Below are positions 8,485 to 17,117 of a DNA stretch of 64,000 bases, in pieces. The notes beneath the pieces were generated by a model that saw only the letters and a list, made by a program, of their open reading frames with translations, was not told the DNA's origin and did not search any database. This DNA is from Humibacter sp. RRB41 (GTDB taxonomy: Bacteria; Actinomycetota; Actinomycetes; Actinomycetales; Microbacteriaceae), in contig NZ_JAKWJQ010000005.1 in NCBI RefSeq assembly GCF_022761015.1, forward strand, positions 226,675-290,674, written 5' to 3'. The number at the start of each line of letters is the position of its first letter. Position 1 is the stretch's first letter. Both the position numbers and the translations under genes were made by a program.

Positions 8485-9519
8485 TCAGCCCCCGATGAAG
8501 GACATCTCGACCCGGGCGCGATCATGGTCGCCGGTCTCCGCACCGCGGAGCTCGGAGTAGCGGTCGTCGCGCCTGCGCCACGCGCCGAACAGAACCTCGG
8601 CGACGGTGTCGTCGCTCTCGGCCGCTGCCGGCCCCAGATCGACGCCGTCCGACGCGAAGAGACACGTGAACAGGTGGCCGTCGGCCGACAGCCGTGCACG
8701 GGTGCAGGAGCCGCAGAACGCCTCCGTGACGCTGGAGATGACGCCGATCTCGCCTGAGCCGTCCGCATAGCGGAACCGCGATGCGGTGGCGCTCCCGCGC
8801 TCCGCCACCGGAACGAGCCGATGTCGTCGCCTGATTCGTTCGACGACCTCCGCCGACGGGACCACATCGTCGAGCCGCCACCCGTTCGTCGTTCCCACGT
8901 CCATGTACTCGATGAAGCGCACGACGGCTCCTGTACCGCGGAAGTGCTCGGCGATCGACTCGATCTCCCCGTCGTTGAGGCCCCGCCGTACGACGGTGTT
9001 GACCTTGACGGGCAGGCCCGCCGCCTGAGCCGCGCGGATGCCGTCGAGAACCCGACCCAGCGGCATCCTGGTATCGCTGATCCGTCCGAAGCCTTCGTCG
9101 TCGAGGCTGTCGAGCGACACCGTCACTCGATCGAGCCCCGCATCTCGGAGGGGTGCGGCAAGACGCGCGAGTGCGGTTCCGTTCGTCGTGAGCGCAAGGT
9201 CGACGGCGCCACCGTCAGGACGACGCAAACGGCTCAGCCTCGAGACGAGATCGGTGATGCCGGGACGGAGCAGAGGTTCGCCGCCGGTCAGGCGCAACTT
9301 CGTCACTCCGCCGCCGACTGCGACGCGGGCGACGCGCTCGATCTGGTCGAACGTGAGGAGGCGTTCACGCGGCAGGAAGACGTGGTCTGGGCCGAAGATC
9401 TCGCGAGGCATGCAATACACGCAACGCAGGTTGCAGCGATCGGTCAGCGAGATGCGCAGATCGCGGAGCGCGCGACCGCGCAGATCGCCGATGCGATCGC
9501 CGATGCGTTCTGCGCCCAT
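8485..9519 (-). CDS. moaA: GTP 3',8-cyclase MoaA
   Basis: The radical SAM enzyme that opens molybdopterin synthesis by rearranging GTP to 3',8-cyclo-GTP. The 344-residue product has the N-terminal [4Fe-4S] motif CNLRCVYC (C29, C33, C36), LTGGEPLLR for SAM binding, and the C-terminal cluster cysteines in FCGSCTRARLSADGHLFTC. It ends in GG, as MoaA proteins do. The stop faces the ThiF-rhodanese-MoaE gene across only 7 bp. Upstream, modC ends 54 bp away on the same strand, so moaA is probably the last gene of the mod-moa transcription unit. Confidence 0.95.
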   Translation of the reverse strand: MGAERIGDRIGDLRGRALRDLRISLTDRCNLRCVYCMPREIFGPDHVFLPRERLLTFDQIERVARVAVGGGVTKLRLTGGEPLLRPGITDLVSRLSRLRRPDGGAVDLALTTNGTALARLAAPLRDAGLDRVTVSLDSLDDEGFGRISDTRMPLGRVLDGIRAAQAAGLPVKVNTVVRRGLNDGEIESIAEHFRGTGAVVRFIEYMDVGTTNGWRLDDVVPSAEVVERIRRRHRLVPVAERGSATASRFRYADGSGEIGVISSVTEAFCGSCTRARLSADGHLFTCLFASDGVDLGPAAAESDDTVAEVLFGAWRRRDDRYSELRGAETGDHDRARVEMSFIGG

Positions 9520-9573
9520 GCGTTCACCGTAACCTTCCGACGCCGCGACCGCCGACGCGGAGGTCTCGGTTCG

Positions 9574-10686
9574 TCACCGCGTCGGTGCGCCTCCGTCGGC
9601 CGGGTACACGGAGACGGCGGCCGCGGGAACGTGCAGCACGACCGGCTCTCCTCGCCTCAGCCCGAGCGCCGCGAATTCGGCAGGGTTCATGTCCGCGCTC
9701 AGCGCTCCGACGAGACGAACGTGCACGCCGCCCACGCCCCGTTCCCACTGGTCGACAACGGCGTCCAGTCGGGATTCGCCCTCCGGCAGATGCCTGTCGT
9801 CGCGGGCGATGCCGACGGATGACGGTGCGAACGCCGCGAAGGCGCGCTCGCCCGCGCGCACCGACTCTGAATCACGGGCTCGAAGCATCCGCCCGTCGTC
9901 TGTCCTCAGCAGGCCGTCGCCGAGGAGGGTGCCGGTGAGAAAGTTCATCCCCGCCAGCGCCGCCACGAACGGGGATCGGGGCATCCCGAGCACTCGGCCG
10001 ATCCTGCCGCCGTCTACGACGCGCCCGGAGTCGAGTACGACGCAGTCGTCGGCGAGTGACAGTGCGTCGACCACGTCATGTGTGACGATCACCGCGGTAG
10101 TGGAGGTACCGTGCAGAGTCTCGGCCGTGAGCATCCGCATGTCTGCGGCGGTGGTCACGTCGAGCGCGGAGAAGGGCTCGTCGAGCAGCAGCACATCCGG
10201 TTGGGCGGCCAGTGCGCGGGCGAGGGCGACGCGTTGCTGCTGGCCGCCGGACAGCTTCGCCGGGCGGCGGTCCTCGTAGCCGAGCAGCCCGACTGCATCA
10301 AGGAGCTGGGCTGCTCGGGCGCGGGCGTCGTGACGTGATGATCCCGACGCACGAGGACCGAAGGCGACGTTCTCGAGCGCGGACAGGTGCGGGAACAGCG
10401 ACGGTGCTTGATTGAGCAGTCCCACTCTGCGGTGCTCAGGCGGCACAGAGACGCCCGACGCCGCGTCGCACAGCGTGCGCTCGCCGATGCGCACGTCACC
10501 GCGTTCCGGCTGCAGACGCCCGACCACGACGTCGAGCAGCGTCGACTTTCCGGATCCGTTCGGACCGAGTACAGCCAGAACACGTCCGGCCGGAATCTCC
10601 AGTGCGACGTCGAGCACGAAGGCGCCGCGTCGTGCCAGCACGTCGACGACCAGGCGTGAACCGACGTCCGTCAGCGGCGTGCTCAC
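9574..10686 (-). CDS. modC: Molybdate ABC transporter ATP-binding protein ModC
   Basis: A 370-residue ATPase driving molybdate uptake. Walker A is GPNGSGKST (residues 41-49), the Q-loop follows in LLNQAPSLFPHLSALENVAFG, the ABC signature is LSGGQQQR, Walker B is VLLLDEPFSALD and the switch histidine is in VIVTHD. A C-terminal TOBE/Mop-like domain (about residues 290-365) fits oxyanion regulation. I place the start at GTG 10686, which overlaps the modB stop (GTGA); the frame stays open further upstream but only within modB. Confidence 0.93.
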   Translation of the reverse strand: MSTPLTDVGSRLVVDVLARRGAFVLDVALEIPAGRVLAVLGPNGSGKSTLLDVVVGRLQPERGDVRIGERTLCDAASGVSVPPEHRRVGLLNQAPSLFPHLSALENVAFGPRASGSSRHDARARAAQLLDAVGLLGYEDRRPAKLSGGQQQRVALARALAAQPDVLLLDEPFSALDVTTAADMRMLTAETLHGTSTTAVIVTHDVVDALSLADDCVVLDSGRVVDGGRIGRVLGMPRSPFVAALAGMNFLTGTLLGDGLLRTDDGRMLRARDSESVRAGERAFAAFAPSSVGIARDDRHLPEGESRLDAVVDQWERGVGGVHVRLVGALSADMNPAEFAALGLRRGEPVVLHVPAAAVSVYPADGGAPTR

Positions 10687-11468
10687 AGGCCGACGTCCTC
10701 TCGCCAGCTCCGCATCGCGAGCAGCACGAGCACCGCGACGACGACCAGCAGCAGTGAGAGAGCGATGGCGGTGTCCTGTCCGATGCCGCCGCCGTTGAAC
10801 GCCGTGTAGATGGCCAGCGGCATCGTGCGTGTGACGCCCTCCTGGTTGCCGGCGAACAGTGCCGTGGCGCCGAACTCGCCGAGCGCTCGGGCGAAGCAGA
10901 GCACGATCCCCGCCACCAGGCTCGGGCCGACGAGCGGCAGGGTGACGCGGCGGAACGTCGTCCACCGCGAGGCCCCCAATGTCGCCGCCACCTGCTCGTA
11001 CCTCACACCTGCCGTGCGGAACGCCCCCTCGACCGCGATCACGAGGAACGGCATCGCCACGAACGACTGTGCGATGACGACGGCTCCTGTGGTGAACGGG
11101 ATCCGCACGCCCACGGCGTCGAGCGATGCACCGACCAGCCCGGTGCGGCCGAGCAGGAACAGCAGCGCGATGCCTCCGACCAACGGCGGCAGTACGAGGG
11201 GAAGGGTCACGACGGCACGCAGCACGCCGGCCGCCCGTGACGTCGTTCGCGCGATGAGCAGAGCGAGCGGCACACCGAGGACGATGCAGACCACCGTCGC
11301 TGCCGCCGCGGTGATCAGCGACAGAGTCAACGCGGACAGGGCCTCGGGGGAGAGGATCGCGGCCGGAACAGACGTCCAGTCCAGCTTGGCGATCAGTGCG
11401 ATCAGCGGCAGCACGATCAGCGCCAGCCCCAACACGGCGGGCGCGATCAGCCAGCGCGGACCGCTCAC
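10683..11468 (-). CDS. modB: Molybdate ABC transporter permease ModB
   Basis: The 261-residue membrane subunit of the molybdate importer, with five to six hydrophobic helices. The coupling-helix EAA-type loop reads EQVAATLGASRWTTFRRVTLPL, with the conserved ALGEFGATALFAG after it, both standard for ModB. It overlaps modA upstream and modC downstream by four bases each, so the three subunits are translationally coupled. Confidence 0.93.
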   Translation of the reverse strand: MSGPRWLIAPAVLGLALIVLPLIALIAKLDWTSVPAAILSPEALSALTLSLITAAAATVVCIVLGVPLALLIARTTSRAAGVLRAVVTLPLVLPPLVGGIALLFLLGRTGLVGASLDAVGVRIPFTTGAVVIAQSFVAMPFLVIAVEGAFRTAGVRYEQVAATLGASRWTTFRRVTLPLVGPSLVAGIVLCFARALGEFGATALFAGNQEGVTRTMPLAIYTAFNGGGIGQDTAIALSLLLVVVAVLVLLAMRSWREDVGL

Positions 11469-12340
11469 GGGGCTCCGAATCCGTACGAGTGCAGCACCTT
11501 CTGACCGGCGGAGGAGAGCACGTATGAGACGAAGGCCTTGGCGACAGCGGCGTCCGGCGCGTTCTTCACGGCGGCGATCGGATACTTGTTGATCGCCTTG
11601 TCGGCGTCGGGGATCGTCACCCCGTCGACGCTTCCCTTCGCGGCCCTGACGTCTGTCACGTAGACCAGCCCGGCATCCGCCGCATCAGTCGACACCTTCG
11701 TGATGACCGCGGTGACGTTCTGCTCCTCGCTCACGGGGGTGAGTTTCACGCCATCCGCCGTCAGCAGCGTCTGCGCGGCTGCACCGCACGGAACGGCCGG
11801 TGCGCACAGAACGGTCTGGATTCCCGACGCCGCCAGTTGCGAAAGGGTGCGGATCTTCTTCGGATTGCCGGGTTGCACGGCGATCTCGAGCGTGTTCGTC
11901 GCGAAGACCTTCGGCGCGGATGCCGCGAGCCCGGCCTTCTGCACCGTGGCCATCGTCTTCTGATCGGCCGAGGCGAAGACGTCGGCGGGAGCGCCCTGCA
12001 CGATCTGCGTCGCGAGGATCTGCGAGCCGTCGTAGTCGATCGGTTTCACGGTGACGTTCGGGTGGGCGGTGTGAAACCTCGCGGCAAGATCGTTGAACGA
12101 CGCCGTCAAAGACGCGGCTGCGTAGACAGTGAGCTCGCCCTTCAGGGTGTCTTTCGCGCTGGCGCCGGATGCCGCGGGCGAAGCGGATGCGGCCCCCGCG
12201 GTTTGCCCGGAGCATCCGGCCAGCGCGACCACGGCGGCGACCAGCAGGGTCGGAGCCATCAGCATCCTGCGCCGTCCAGTGCGCTCGAGACGCTGTCCGA
12301 CTGATCGGGTCGAGCCGATCGGCGGGGTCGTGCGATTCAT
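11465..12340 (-). CDS. modA: Molybdate-binding lipoprotein ModA
   Basis: A periplasm-facing substrate-binding protein of 291 residues. A basic N-terminus, a hydrophobic helix and the lipobox ALAGC (C43) mark it as a lipoprotein. The mature part has LTVYAAASLTASFNDLA, ADVFASADQ and the C-terminal PIAAVKNAP, all typical of molybdate-binding ModA, including the serine-containing AAASL oxyanion pocket. The start is ATG 12340; it overlaps the stop of the upstream HTH-TOBE regulator gene (ATGA), so the sensor and transporter are made from one mRNA. Confidence 0.93.
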   Translation of the reverse strand: MNRTTPPIGSTRSVGQRLERTGRRRMLMAPTLLVAAVVALAGCSGQTAGAASASPAASGASAKDTLKGELTVYAAASLTASFNDLAARFHTAHPNVTVKPIDYDGSQILATQIVQGAPADVFASADQKTMATVQKAGLAASAPKVFATNTLEIAVQPGNPKKIRTLSQLAASGIQTVLCAPAVPCGAAAQTLLTADGVKLTPVSEEQNVTAVITKVSTDAADAGLVYVTDVRAAKGSVDGVTIPDADKAINKYPIAAVKNAPDAAVAKAFVSYVLSSAGQKVLHSYGFGAP

Positions 12341-12744
12341 CCGTTCTCCTCTTTCGCTGCTTCGACGACGACCATCGTCGCCTTGACGACGGCCACGGCG
12401 CGGGAACCGACCTCGAGCCGCAGATCGCGGACGGCCTCGGTTGACATCAGGGACACCACTCGTGCAGTGCCGCACTGCAGTTCCACCTGAGACATCACCG
12501 GGTCGCTGACGACCTTGGTCACAATGCCGGCGAAGTGGTTTCGAGCGCTGCGCAGCACCTCGGTGGTGTCTGCCGGAGCTCGTGCGATCTCGGTCGCATA
12601 CCTGGCCAGTTCCGGTCCGTCGATCACCTGCCTGCCGGCGTCGTCCGTGCCTCCCACGACGAGTCCGTCACGGATCCAGCGACGAACCGTGTCGTCGCTG
12701 ACCGCGAGTAGCTCGGCCGCCTCACTGATGCGGTAGTACGTCAT
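12337..12744 (-). CDS. Molybdate-responsive HTH-TOBE regulator
   Basis: A 135-residue two-domain protein. Residues 1-55 form an excisionase/MerR-like winged helix (MTYYRISEAAELLAVSDDTVRRWIRDG), and residues about 65-130 a TOBE/Mop domain (RNHFAGIVTKVVSD.. MSQVELQCG.. VVSLMSTEAV). TOBE domains of this type bind molybdate or tungstate, so it is a good candidate for the oxyanion-sensing regulator or a molybdenum-storage protein. It differs from classical ModE in having a short excisionase-type DNA-binding domain and a single Mop unit. It directly precedes modA and overlaps it. Confidence 0.85.
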   Translation of the reverse strand: MTYYRISEAAELLAVSDDTVRRWIRDGLVVGGTDDAGRQVIDGPELARYATEIARAPADTTEVLRSARNHFAGIVTKVVSDPVMSQVELQCGTARVVSLMSTEAVRDLRLEVGSRAVAVVKATMVVVEAAKEENG

Positions 12745-12791
12745 GGATTACGACGTTAGTGCCGCATCAGCGGTTCAATACGTCCTATTTG

Positions 12792-13307
12792 TTACGCATT
12801 CGAGTCAGTGCTGGTTCGTTCGCCATGGCGAGCAGCGCCGGCGATCACCGTGACGGCGTGGTCGAGCACGCCGTCGAGCACGACCAGGCCGTCGCGCACG
12901 CCTCCCGAGGACCCGGGAAGATTCACGATCAGCGTGCGGGCGGCGACTCCGGCGATCCCGCGCGAGAGCAGCGCAAGCGGCGTGTGCTCCGAGCCTTTCC
13001 TGCGCAGTTCCTCGGCGATGCCGGGCACCTCGCGGTCGATGACCGCACGTGTCGCCTCCGGCGTCGCGTCATCCGGCGCGAGCCCCGTGCCTCCGGTCGT
13101 GATCACCAACGTCGCGTCGTCCCGAATCGCGGCGTTCAGTGCCGCCACGACCGGCGCACCGTCGGCGACCACGACGGGCCCGGTGGTCGTCCAGCCACGC
13201 TCGGCGAGCCAGCGCACGATCACCGGGCCCGTGGCATCCTGTGCCGTCCCGGCCGCGGCAGTGGTCGACGCGACGATGACGACGGCACGGCGAACGGTGG
13301 CCATCAT
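12792..13307 (-). CDS. MoaB/MogA-type molybdopterin adenylyltransferase
   Basis: A 171-residue protein of the molybdopterin-binding fold that would adenylate molybdopterin before MoeA acts. Visible marks are TTGGTGLAPDDATPEAT (substrate loop) and the C-terminal NLPGSSGGVRDGL. MoaB and MogA cannot be told apart from sequence alone here, so no symbol is given. Its start overlaps the moaC stop by four bases; 47 bp separate it from the HTH-TOBE gene downstream. Confidence 0.9.
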   Translation of the reverse strand: MMATVRRAVVIVASTTAAAGTAQDATGPVIVRWLAERGWTTTGPVVVADGAPVVAALNAAIRDDATLVITTGGTGLAPDDATPEATRAVIDREVPGIAEELRRKGSEHTPLALLSRGIAGVAARTLIVNLPGSSGGVRDGLVVLDGVLDHAVTVIAGAARHGERTSTDSNA

Positions 13308-13819
13308 CGGCCGTCGTCTTGGGTCGTCGCGTTGCGGCTCCAGTCGCCGCTTCTGCCGCCACTCTTCTCCACCACACGGATGCCCGTGATGACCGCCTCC
13401 CGGTCGACGGCCTTGATCATGTCGTACAGGGTCAGAGCGGCCACGCTCGCCGCCGTGAGGGCTTCCATCTCCACACCGGTCTGCGCCGTCGTCGCGGTCG
13501 ATGCGGAGATCAGCACCCGGTCAGCGGCGGCCACCAGTTCGACGTCGACGTTCGTCAAGGCAAGGGGATGACAGAGCGGGATGAGGCTCGACGTCTGCTT
13601 CGCAGCCATGATGCCCGCGATCCGAGCGGTTCCGATGGCCTCTCCCTTCGGAAGGGAGCCGTCGAAAACGCTGGCCACCACATCCGGCCGGGTGATCACG
13701 GTCGCTTCAGCGCGCGCCCGGCGAGCGGTGACCGGCTTCTCGCCCACGTCGACCATGTGCGAGGAACCGTCCTCTCGCACGTGCGTGAGTGGCAGCCGTC
13801 CGTCGGAAGAAGTCGTCAT
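13304..13819 (-). CDS. moaC: Cyclic pyranopterin monophosphate synthase MoaC
   Basis: The 171-residue enzyme that converts 3',8-cyclo-GTP to cyclic pyranopterin phosphate, acting after MoaA. Diagnostic segments are MVDVGEKPVTARRARAEA, KGEAIGTARIAGIMAAKQTS, LIPLCHPLALTNVDVE and TGVEMEALTAASVAALTLYDM, with the catalytic lysine in the late AVDRE region context. I chose ATG 13819 because GGATGGAGAG lies just before it; a start 27 bp upstream (MPHSEQDGE) is possible but adds unmatched residues. Confidence 0.94.
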   Translation of the reverse strand: MTTSSDGRLPLTHVREDGSSHMVDVGEKPVTARRARAEATVITRPDVVASVFDGSLPKGEAIGTARIAGIMAAKQTSSLIPLCHPLALTNVDVELVAAADRVLISASTATTAQTGVEMEALTAASVAALTLYDMIKAVDREAVITGIRVVEKSGGRSGDWSRNATTQDDGR

Positions 13820-13858
13820 CTCTCCATCCTGCTCCGAGTGCGGCACGGCGTGAGTGCC

Positions 13859-14122
13859 TCAGCCGCCGGCGAACGGTGGCAACACGTCGACGCGCGCCTG
13901 CACGGTCCGCGTGGCGTCGCGAGTGGCGACTCCGTCGACGAGGAACGAACCGGATGCGAGCACCCGCCCCATCGCCTCGCCGTATCGCCCGATCAGCAGG
14001 TCACGCAACGCGCCCACCGTTGGCGGGTCGAACGCGAGCGACTCTTCCTCGCGGCCGGCGGCGTCGGCCGCTGCAGCGAAGTAGCGCACGATCACGTTCG
14101 TGCGCTCTGATCCTGATGCCAT
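13859..14122 (-). CDS. moaD: Molybdopterin synthase sulfur carrier subunit MoaD
   Basis: A ubiquitin-like carrier of about 87 residues (MASGSERTNVIVRYFAAA...) ending in the obligatory GG (VDVLPPFAGG), which is adenylated by a MoeB domain and thiolated. Its partners MoeB and MoaE are fused in the protein encoded at 6804-8477. The start is uncertain: ATG 14122 gives the normal length and I prefer it; a GTG at 14140 would add six residues. The gene appears to lead the moaD-moaC-moaB-mod-moaA run and is divergent from the membrane molybdoenzyme gene at 14178. Confidence 0.88.
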   Translation of the reverse strand: MASGSERTNVIVRYFAAAADAAGREEESLAFDPPTVGALRDLLIGRYGEAMGRVLASGSFLVDGVATRDATRTVQARVDVLPPFAGG

Positions 14123-14177
14123 TGGCCCATTCTCGCCCACGGGTCATCTATCGGGTCGCCGACCTATGCTGTGGCTC

Positions 14178-15749
14178 ATGTCGACCGTCGCCCCCGCACC
14201 ACGCGGGCGCGCCCTGTACGTCACAGCGGCAGCCGGCGGACTCATCGCCGCGGTGGCCGGCTGGGCGGTCTCCGAGATCGCGGCTGCGTTCGTGGGTGCG
14301 GCATCCTCTCCGCTGTTCGCGGTCGGCTCGTGGGTGATCGACCTCACACCGCCCTGGTTCAAGGACTGGGTCATCTCGCTCTTCGGCACCGGAGACAAGA
14401 TCGTGCTCTTCGTGTGCCTCGGACTCGTCGTGGTTGCACTGGCGGGCGCGGCAGGCATCCTGGAACTGGTCAGGCGCCCGTTCGGCGCGATCCTGATCGG
14501 CGCGATCGGACTGATTGCGCTTGTCGCAGTGATGACGCGCGCGGATGCGACGTACTGGTGGCTGCTCCCCACGGTGGCGGGCACGTTGGTTGGCGTGTAC
14601 GTGCTTGTGATGACGATCGACCGCCTGCGGGTCTGGATGCGCGCGTCGCAGCCGTCGCGCCTGCCGGGCAGTGGCGCTTCCACCCGACGGTCGTTTCTCG
14701 CCTTCAGTATCGGCGTCGGCGCGGTCGCCGTGGTCGCTGGGGTGATCGCGCGCTCGATCAACGCCGGAAGCGTCGCGATCGCCTCTGCTCGAGCATCCGT
14801 GCGACTCCCCGCTCCGGTGAAGCCGGCACCCGCGATTCCCCCGGGCAGCGATCTGCGTCTGAGCGGACTCGCCGCTTATGTCACGCCGAACAGCGACTTC
14901 TACCGCATCGACACCGCGTTGCAGATTCCGGCGATCGATCCGGACGCGTGGAAGCTGACGATCAGTGGCATGGTCGGCGAACCGCTGACGCTCACCTTCG
15001 CGCAGCTGCTGGCGCTGCCGCTGGAGGAGCACACCATCACGCTGGCCTGCGTCTCCAATGAGGTCGGTGGCGACCTGGTGGGGAACGCCACCTGGCTCGG
15101 GTATCCGGTGCGCAAACTGCTGGCCAAGACGCGGCCGAAGGCATCCGCCGACATGGTGCTCTCTCGCAGTGTCGACGGCTTCACCGCCGGCACTCCACTC
15201 GATGTGCTGACGGATATCGGCACGGACGCGCTCATCGCGGTCGGCATGAACGGCTCGCCGCTGCCGCTCGAGCACGGATTCCCTGTGCGGATGGTCGTGC
15301 CCGGCCTCTACGGGTACGTGTCGGCGACGAAGTGGCTCACCGAGCTCACAGTGACCCGCTTCGATAGGGCTCAGGGCTATTGGACCGACAAGGGCTGGTC
15401 GGTCAAGGGTCCGATCAAGACCGCTTCTCGTATCGATCGTCCGCGGGAGGGTGCGTCCATCACCGCCGGGCGCTACGCGGTGGCTGGAGTCGCCTGGGAT
15501 CAGCACACGGGCATCCGATCCGTCGAGGTACGAGTCGACAATGGCCCGTGGCAGCACGCTCGCCTGGCCGACACGGTGTCGGTGGACACCTGGCGGCAGT
15601 GGGTGTGGGAGTGGCATGCCGTCAGCGGCAAGCACACGCTTCAGGTGCGCGCGACGAACTCGGACGGCTCTACGCAGACCTCCGTGGTCGCACCGCCCGC
15701 GCCGAACGGCGCCAGCGGATGGCACACGGTCGACGTCGAAGTTCGGTGA
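14178..15749 (+). CDS. Membrane-anchored sulfite-oxidase-like molybdoenzyme
   Basis: A 523-residue protein. Residues 1-210 hold about five hydrophobic helices and a basic linker. Residues about 230-410 are an oxidoreductase molybdopterin-binding domain with the molybdenum ligand C291 in ITLACVSNEVGG, and GLYGYVSATKWL in the later part. Residues about 415-520 form an immunoglobulin-like dimerisation domain (GVAWDQHTGIRSVEVRVDNGPW.. VSGKHTLQVRATNSDG), as in sulfite oxidase and periplasmic nitrate reductase of plants. The active site should face outside the cell. I start at ATG 14178; ATG 14166 in frame is an alternative. It sits beside moaD, on the opposite strand. Confidence 0.88.
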   Translation: MSTVAPAPRGRALYVTAAAGGLIAAVAGWAVSEIAAAFVGAASSPLFAVGSWVIDLTPPWFKDWVISLFGTGDKIVLFVCLGLVVVALAGAAGILELVRRPFGAILIGAIGLIALVAVMTRADATYWWLLPTVAGTLVGVYVLVMTIDRLRVWMRASQPSRLPGSGASTRRSFLAFSIGVGAVAVVAGVIARSINAGSVAIASARASVRLPAPVKPAPAIPPGSDLRLSGLAAYVTPNSDFYRIDTALQIPAIDPDAWKLTISGMVGEPLTLTFAQLLALPLEEHTITLACVSNEVGGDLVGNATWLGYPVRKLLAKTRPKASADMVLSRSVDGFTAGTPLDVLTDIGTDALIAVGMNGSPLPLEHGFPVRMVVPGLYGYVSATKWLTELTVTRFDRAQGYWTDKGWSVKGPIKTASRIDRPREGASITAGRYAVAGVAWDQHTGIRSVEVRVDNGPWQHARLADTVSVDTWRQWVWEWHAVSGKHTLQVRATNSDGSTQTSVVAPPAPNGASGWHTVDVEVR

Positions 15750-16003
15750 CAGCAACCGGATGCGCGTCCGAACATCTCCACATAAGCCGACATAAGGCGA
15801 CAGTCCCGCGGAATTCCGGCGTTTTCGGAAGGTCGCCGTCTGCGCTGACAAGCGGTCTCGGCCCTACGAGCCGGTCTCGCGGGGTTGCCGGCCCTGACGC
15901 GGGTAGCTTGCGGACTTCCTGACGTCAACCCGTTCCGGTGACAACGGGGTACGCGTACGGTGATCAACTCCAAGTGGGGAGACGATCTAAGGGGTGCGCG
16001 ACG

Positions 16004-16264
16004 ATGCCACGTCGACCGAGTTTGAAGGATCCCAAGCTGTACGACGAGCTGCGTAAGGATGGCGCATCCGAAGAGAAAGCCGCCCGCATCTCGAACTCTG
16101 CAGCGAAACAAGGTCGAACACGAGTCAGTCGCAAGGGCGGCGAGTCGCAGCCCTACGACGAATGGACGGTGACGGACCTGCGGCAACGGGCGAAGGATCT
16201 CGGACTCCACGGATACTCGCACAAGAGCAAGGCCGAGGTCGTCCGCATGCTGCGCGACCACTGA
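16004..16264 (+). CDS. Small Rho-N-terminal-domain protein
   Basis: An 86-residue basic protein beginning MPRRPSLKDPKLYDELRKDG. Residues 1-40 carry a segment with EEKAARISNSAA, and residues about 55-86 a Rho N-terminal/SAP-like helix pair (WTVTDLRQRAKDLGLHGYSHKSKAEVVRMLRDH) that usually binds nucleic acid. In actinobacteria such proteins are small stress-associated factors of unknown function. A purine-rich GGGG lies upstream of ATG 16004. A degraded partial copy of the same coding sequence lies at 19364-19465, so the family was once duplicated here. Confidence 0.8.
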   Translation: MPRRPSLKDPKLYDELRKDGASEEKAARISNSAAKQGRTRVSRKGGESQPYDEWTVTDLRQRAKDLGLHGYSHKSKAEVVRMLRDH

Positions 16265-16318
16265 TCCCACCCCGTCGACAGCGCTGCCGCCCCGTTGCGC
16301 GGCAATCCTGATGGACCG

Positions 16319-16489
16319 TCACTTCTTGCGGGCGGCCTGGCGGATGATTCCGATGATCAGGGTGGCGAGGAACAGGATGATCCCGATGATCGCCAGCCAG
16401 ACGAGGCCCTTTATGGCGAAGCCGACGACGGCGAGGATCGCCCAGATCACGAGAAGGACGATCACGAAAATCAACATGAGCCCGACCAT
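16319..16489 (-). CDS. Short two-helix membrane protein
   Basis: A product of about 56 residues with two hydrophobic helices, FVIVLLVIWAILAVVGFAIK and LVWLAIIGIILFLATLIIGI, ending in a basic RQAARKK tail. The start is uncertain (ATG 16489 or ATG 16477) and no strong ribosome site is seen. A close relative lies at 62147-62308, which argues that the frame is real. Nothing in the sequence indicates a function; it resembles small envelope-stress membrane peptides. Confidence 0.6.
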   Translation of the reverse strand: MVGLMLIFVIVLLVIWAILAVVGFAIKGLVWLAIIGIILFLATLIIGIIRQAARKK

Positions 16490-16579
16490 ACGCGCGTGCC
16501 TCGGTCGCGCTCCCACCTTCGGCGATTCGCTTCGACACATCCGCGTCTTCTGCCAGTTCGGCCACGGCCGGGTCGACCC

Positions 16580-17074
16580 CTACTCCGCGCTCGGCCCGCC
16601 TTGACGATGGCCCTGCGGCGGGGAATAGTCAGGGCGTGGTGGCTGCTCGCGCTGCACGTCGTTCTCGCCACCCTCTCTTCCGCCATACGGCCTCCCGTGG
16701 TCCGCGTATTCATCGCGCTGAAAGACCAGCGACCACTCGCCGAGTGTGAATCCGGACCCCGTGCGAAGGACCACCGCTCCGTCATCTCCCGTCGCACTCA
16801 TGGGCGCCGGCTCGATCGGAGTCTCCGCATCTCCGTGCAGGACCAGAACGTATTCGTCATCGACGTTATGACGCACCTCGGCGTGCAGTGGCCTGGTGCC
16901 GGCAAGTTCGAGTAGGACATCCGGTCCGCTTCCGATCGTGACGATGTCCCTGATCAGATCGAACTCGAATCGTTCATCCTGCCCGGACACCAAGAGGCGT
17001 GGATGCCCCGCGCCCCAGGAGGAGTGCGTCGTCGTAGGGTGCGGAGTCTCGTTGATGTCGCCACTGGAGGTCAT
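16580..17074 (-). CDS. FHA-domain-like protein, paralogue of 44978-45424
   Basis: A 164-residue protein with an N-terminal disordered part, a forkhead-associated-like core (about residues 25-125; RLLVSGQDERFEFDL, IGSGPDVLLELAGTRPLHAEVRHNVDDEYVLVLHG) and a polar tail. LHAEV stands where FHA domains have the SxxHAxI phosphothreonine-binding motif, but the serine is not conserved, so phosphopeptide binding is uncertain. The tail shares DHGRPYGGREGG with the paralogue. It lacks a membrane segment and should be cytosolic. The flanking DNA is also duplicated at the paralogue. Confidence 0.65.
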   Translation of the reverse strand: MTSSGDINETPHPTTTHSSWGAGHPRLLVSGQDERFEFDLIRDIVTIGSGPDVLLELAGTRPLHAEVRHNVDDEYVLVLHGDAETPIEPAPMSATGDDGAVVLRTGSGFTLGEWSLVFQRDEYADHGRPYGGREGGENDVQREQPPRPDYSPPQGHRQGGPSAE

Positions 17075-17117
17075 GACGTCTCCTTTTCTGTCGTTCGTGG
17101 TTCTCGAGGTGAATGAT

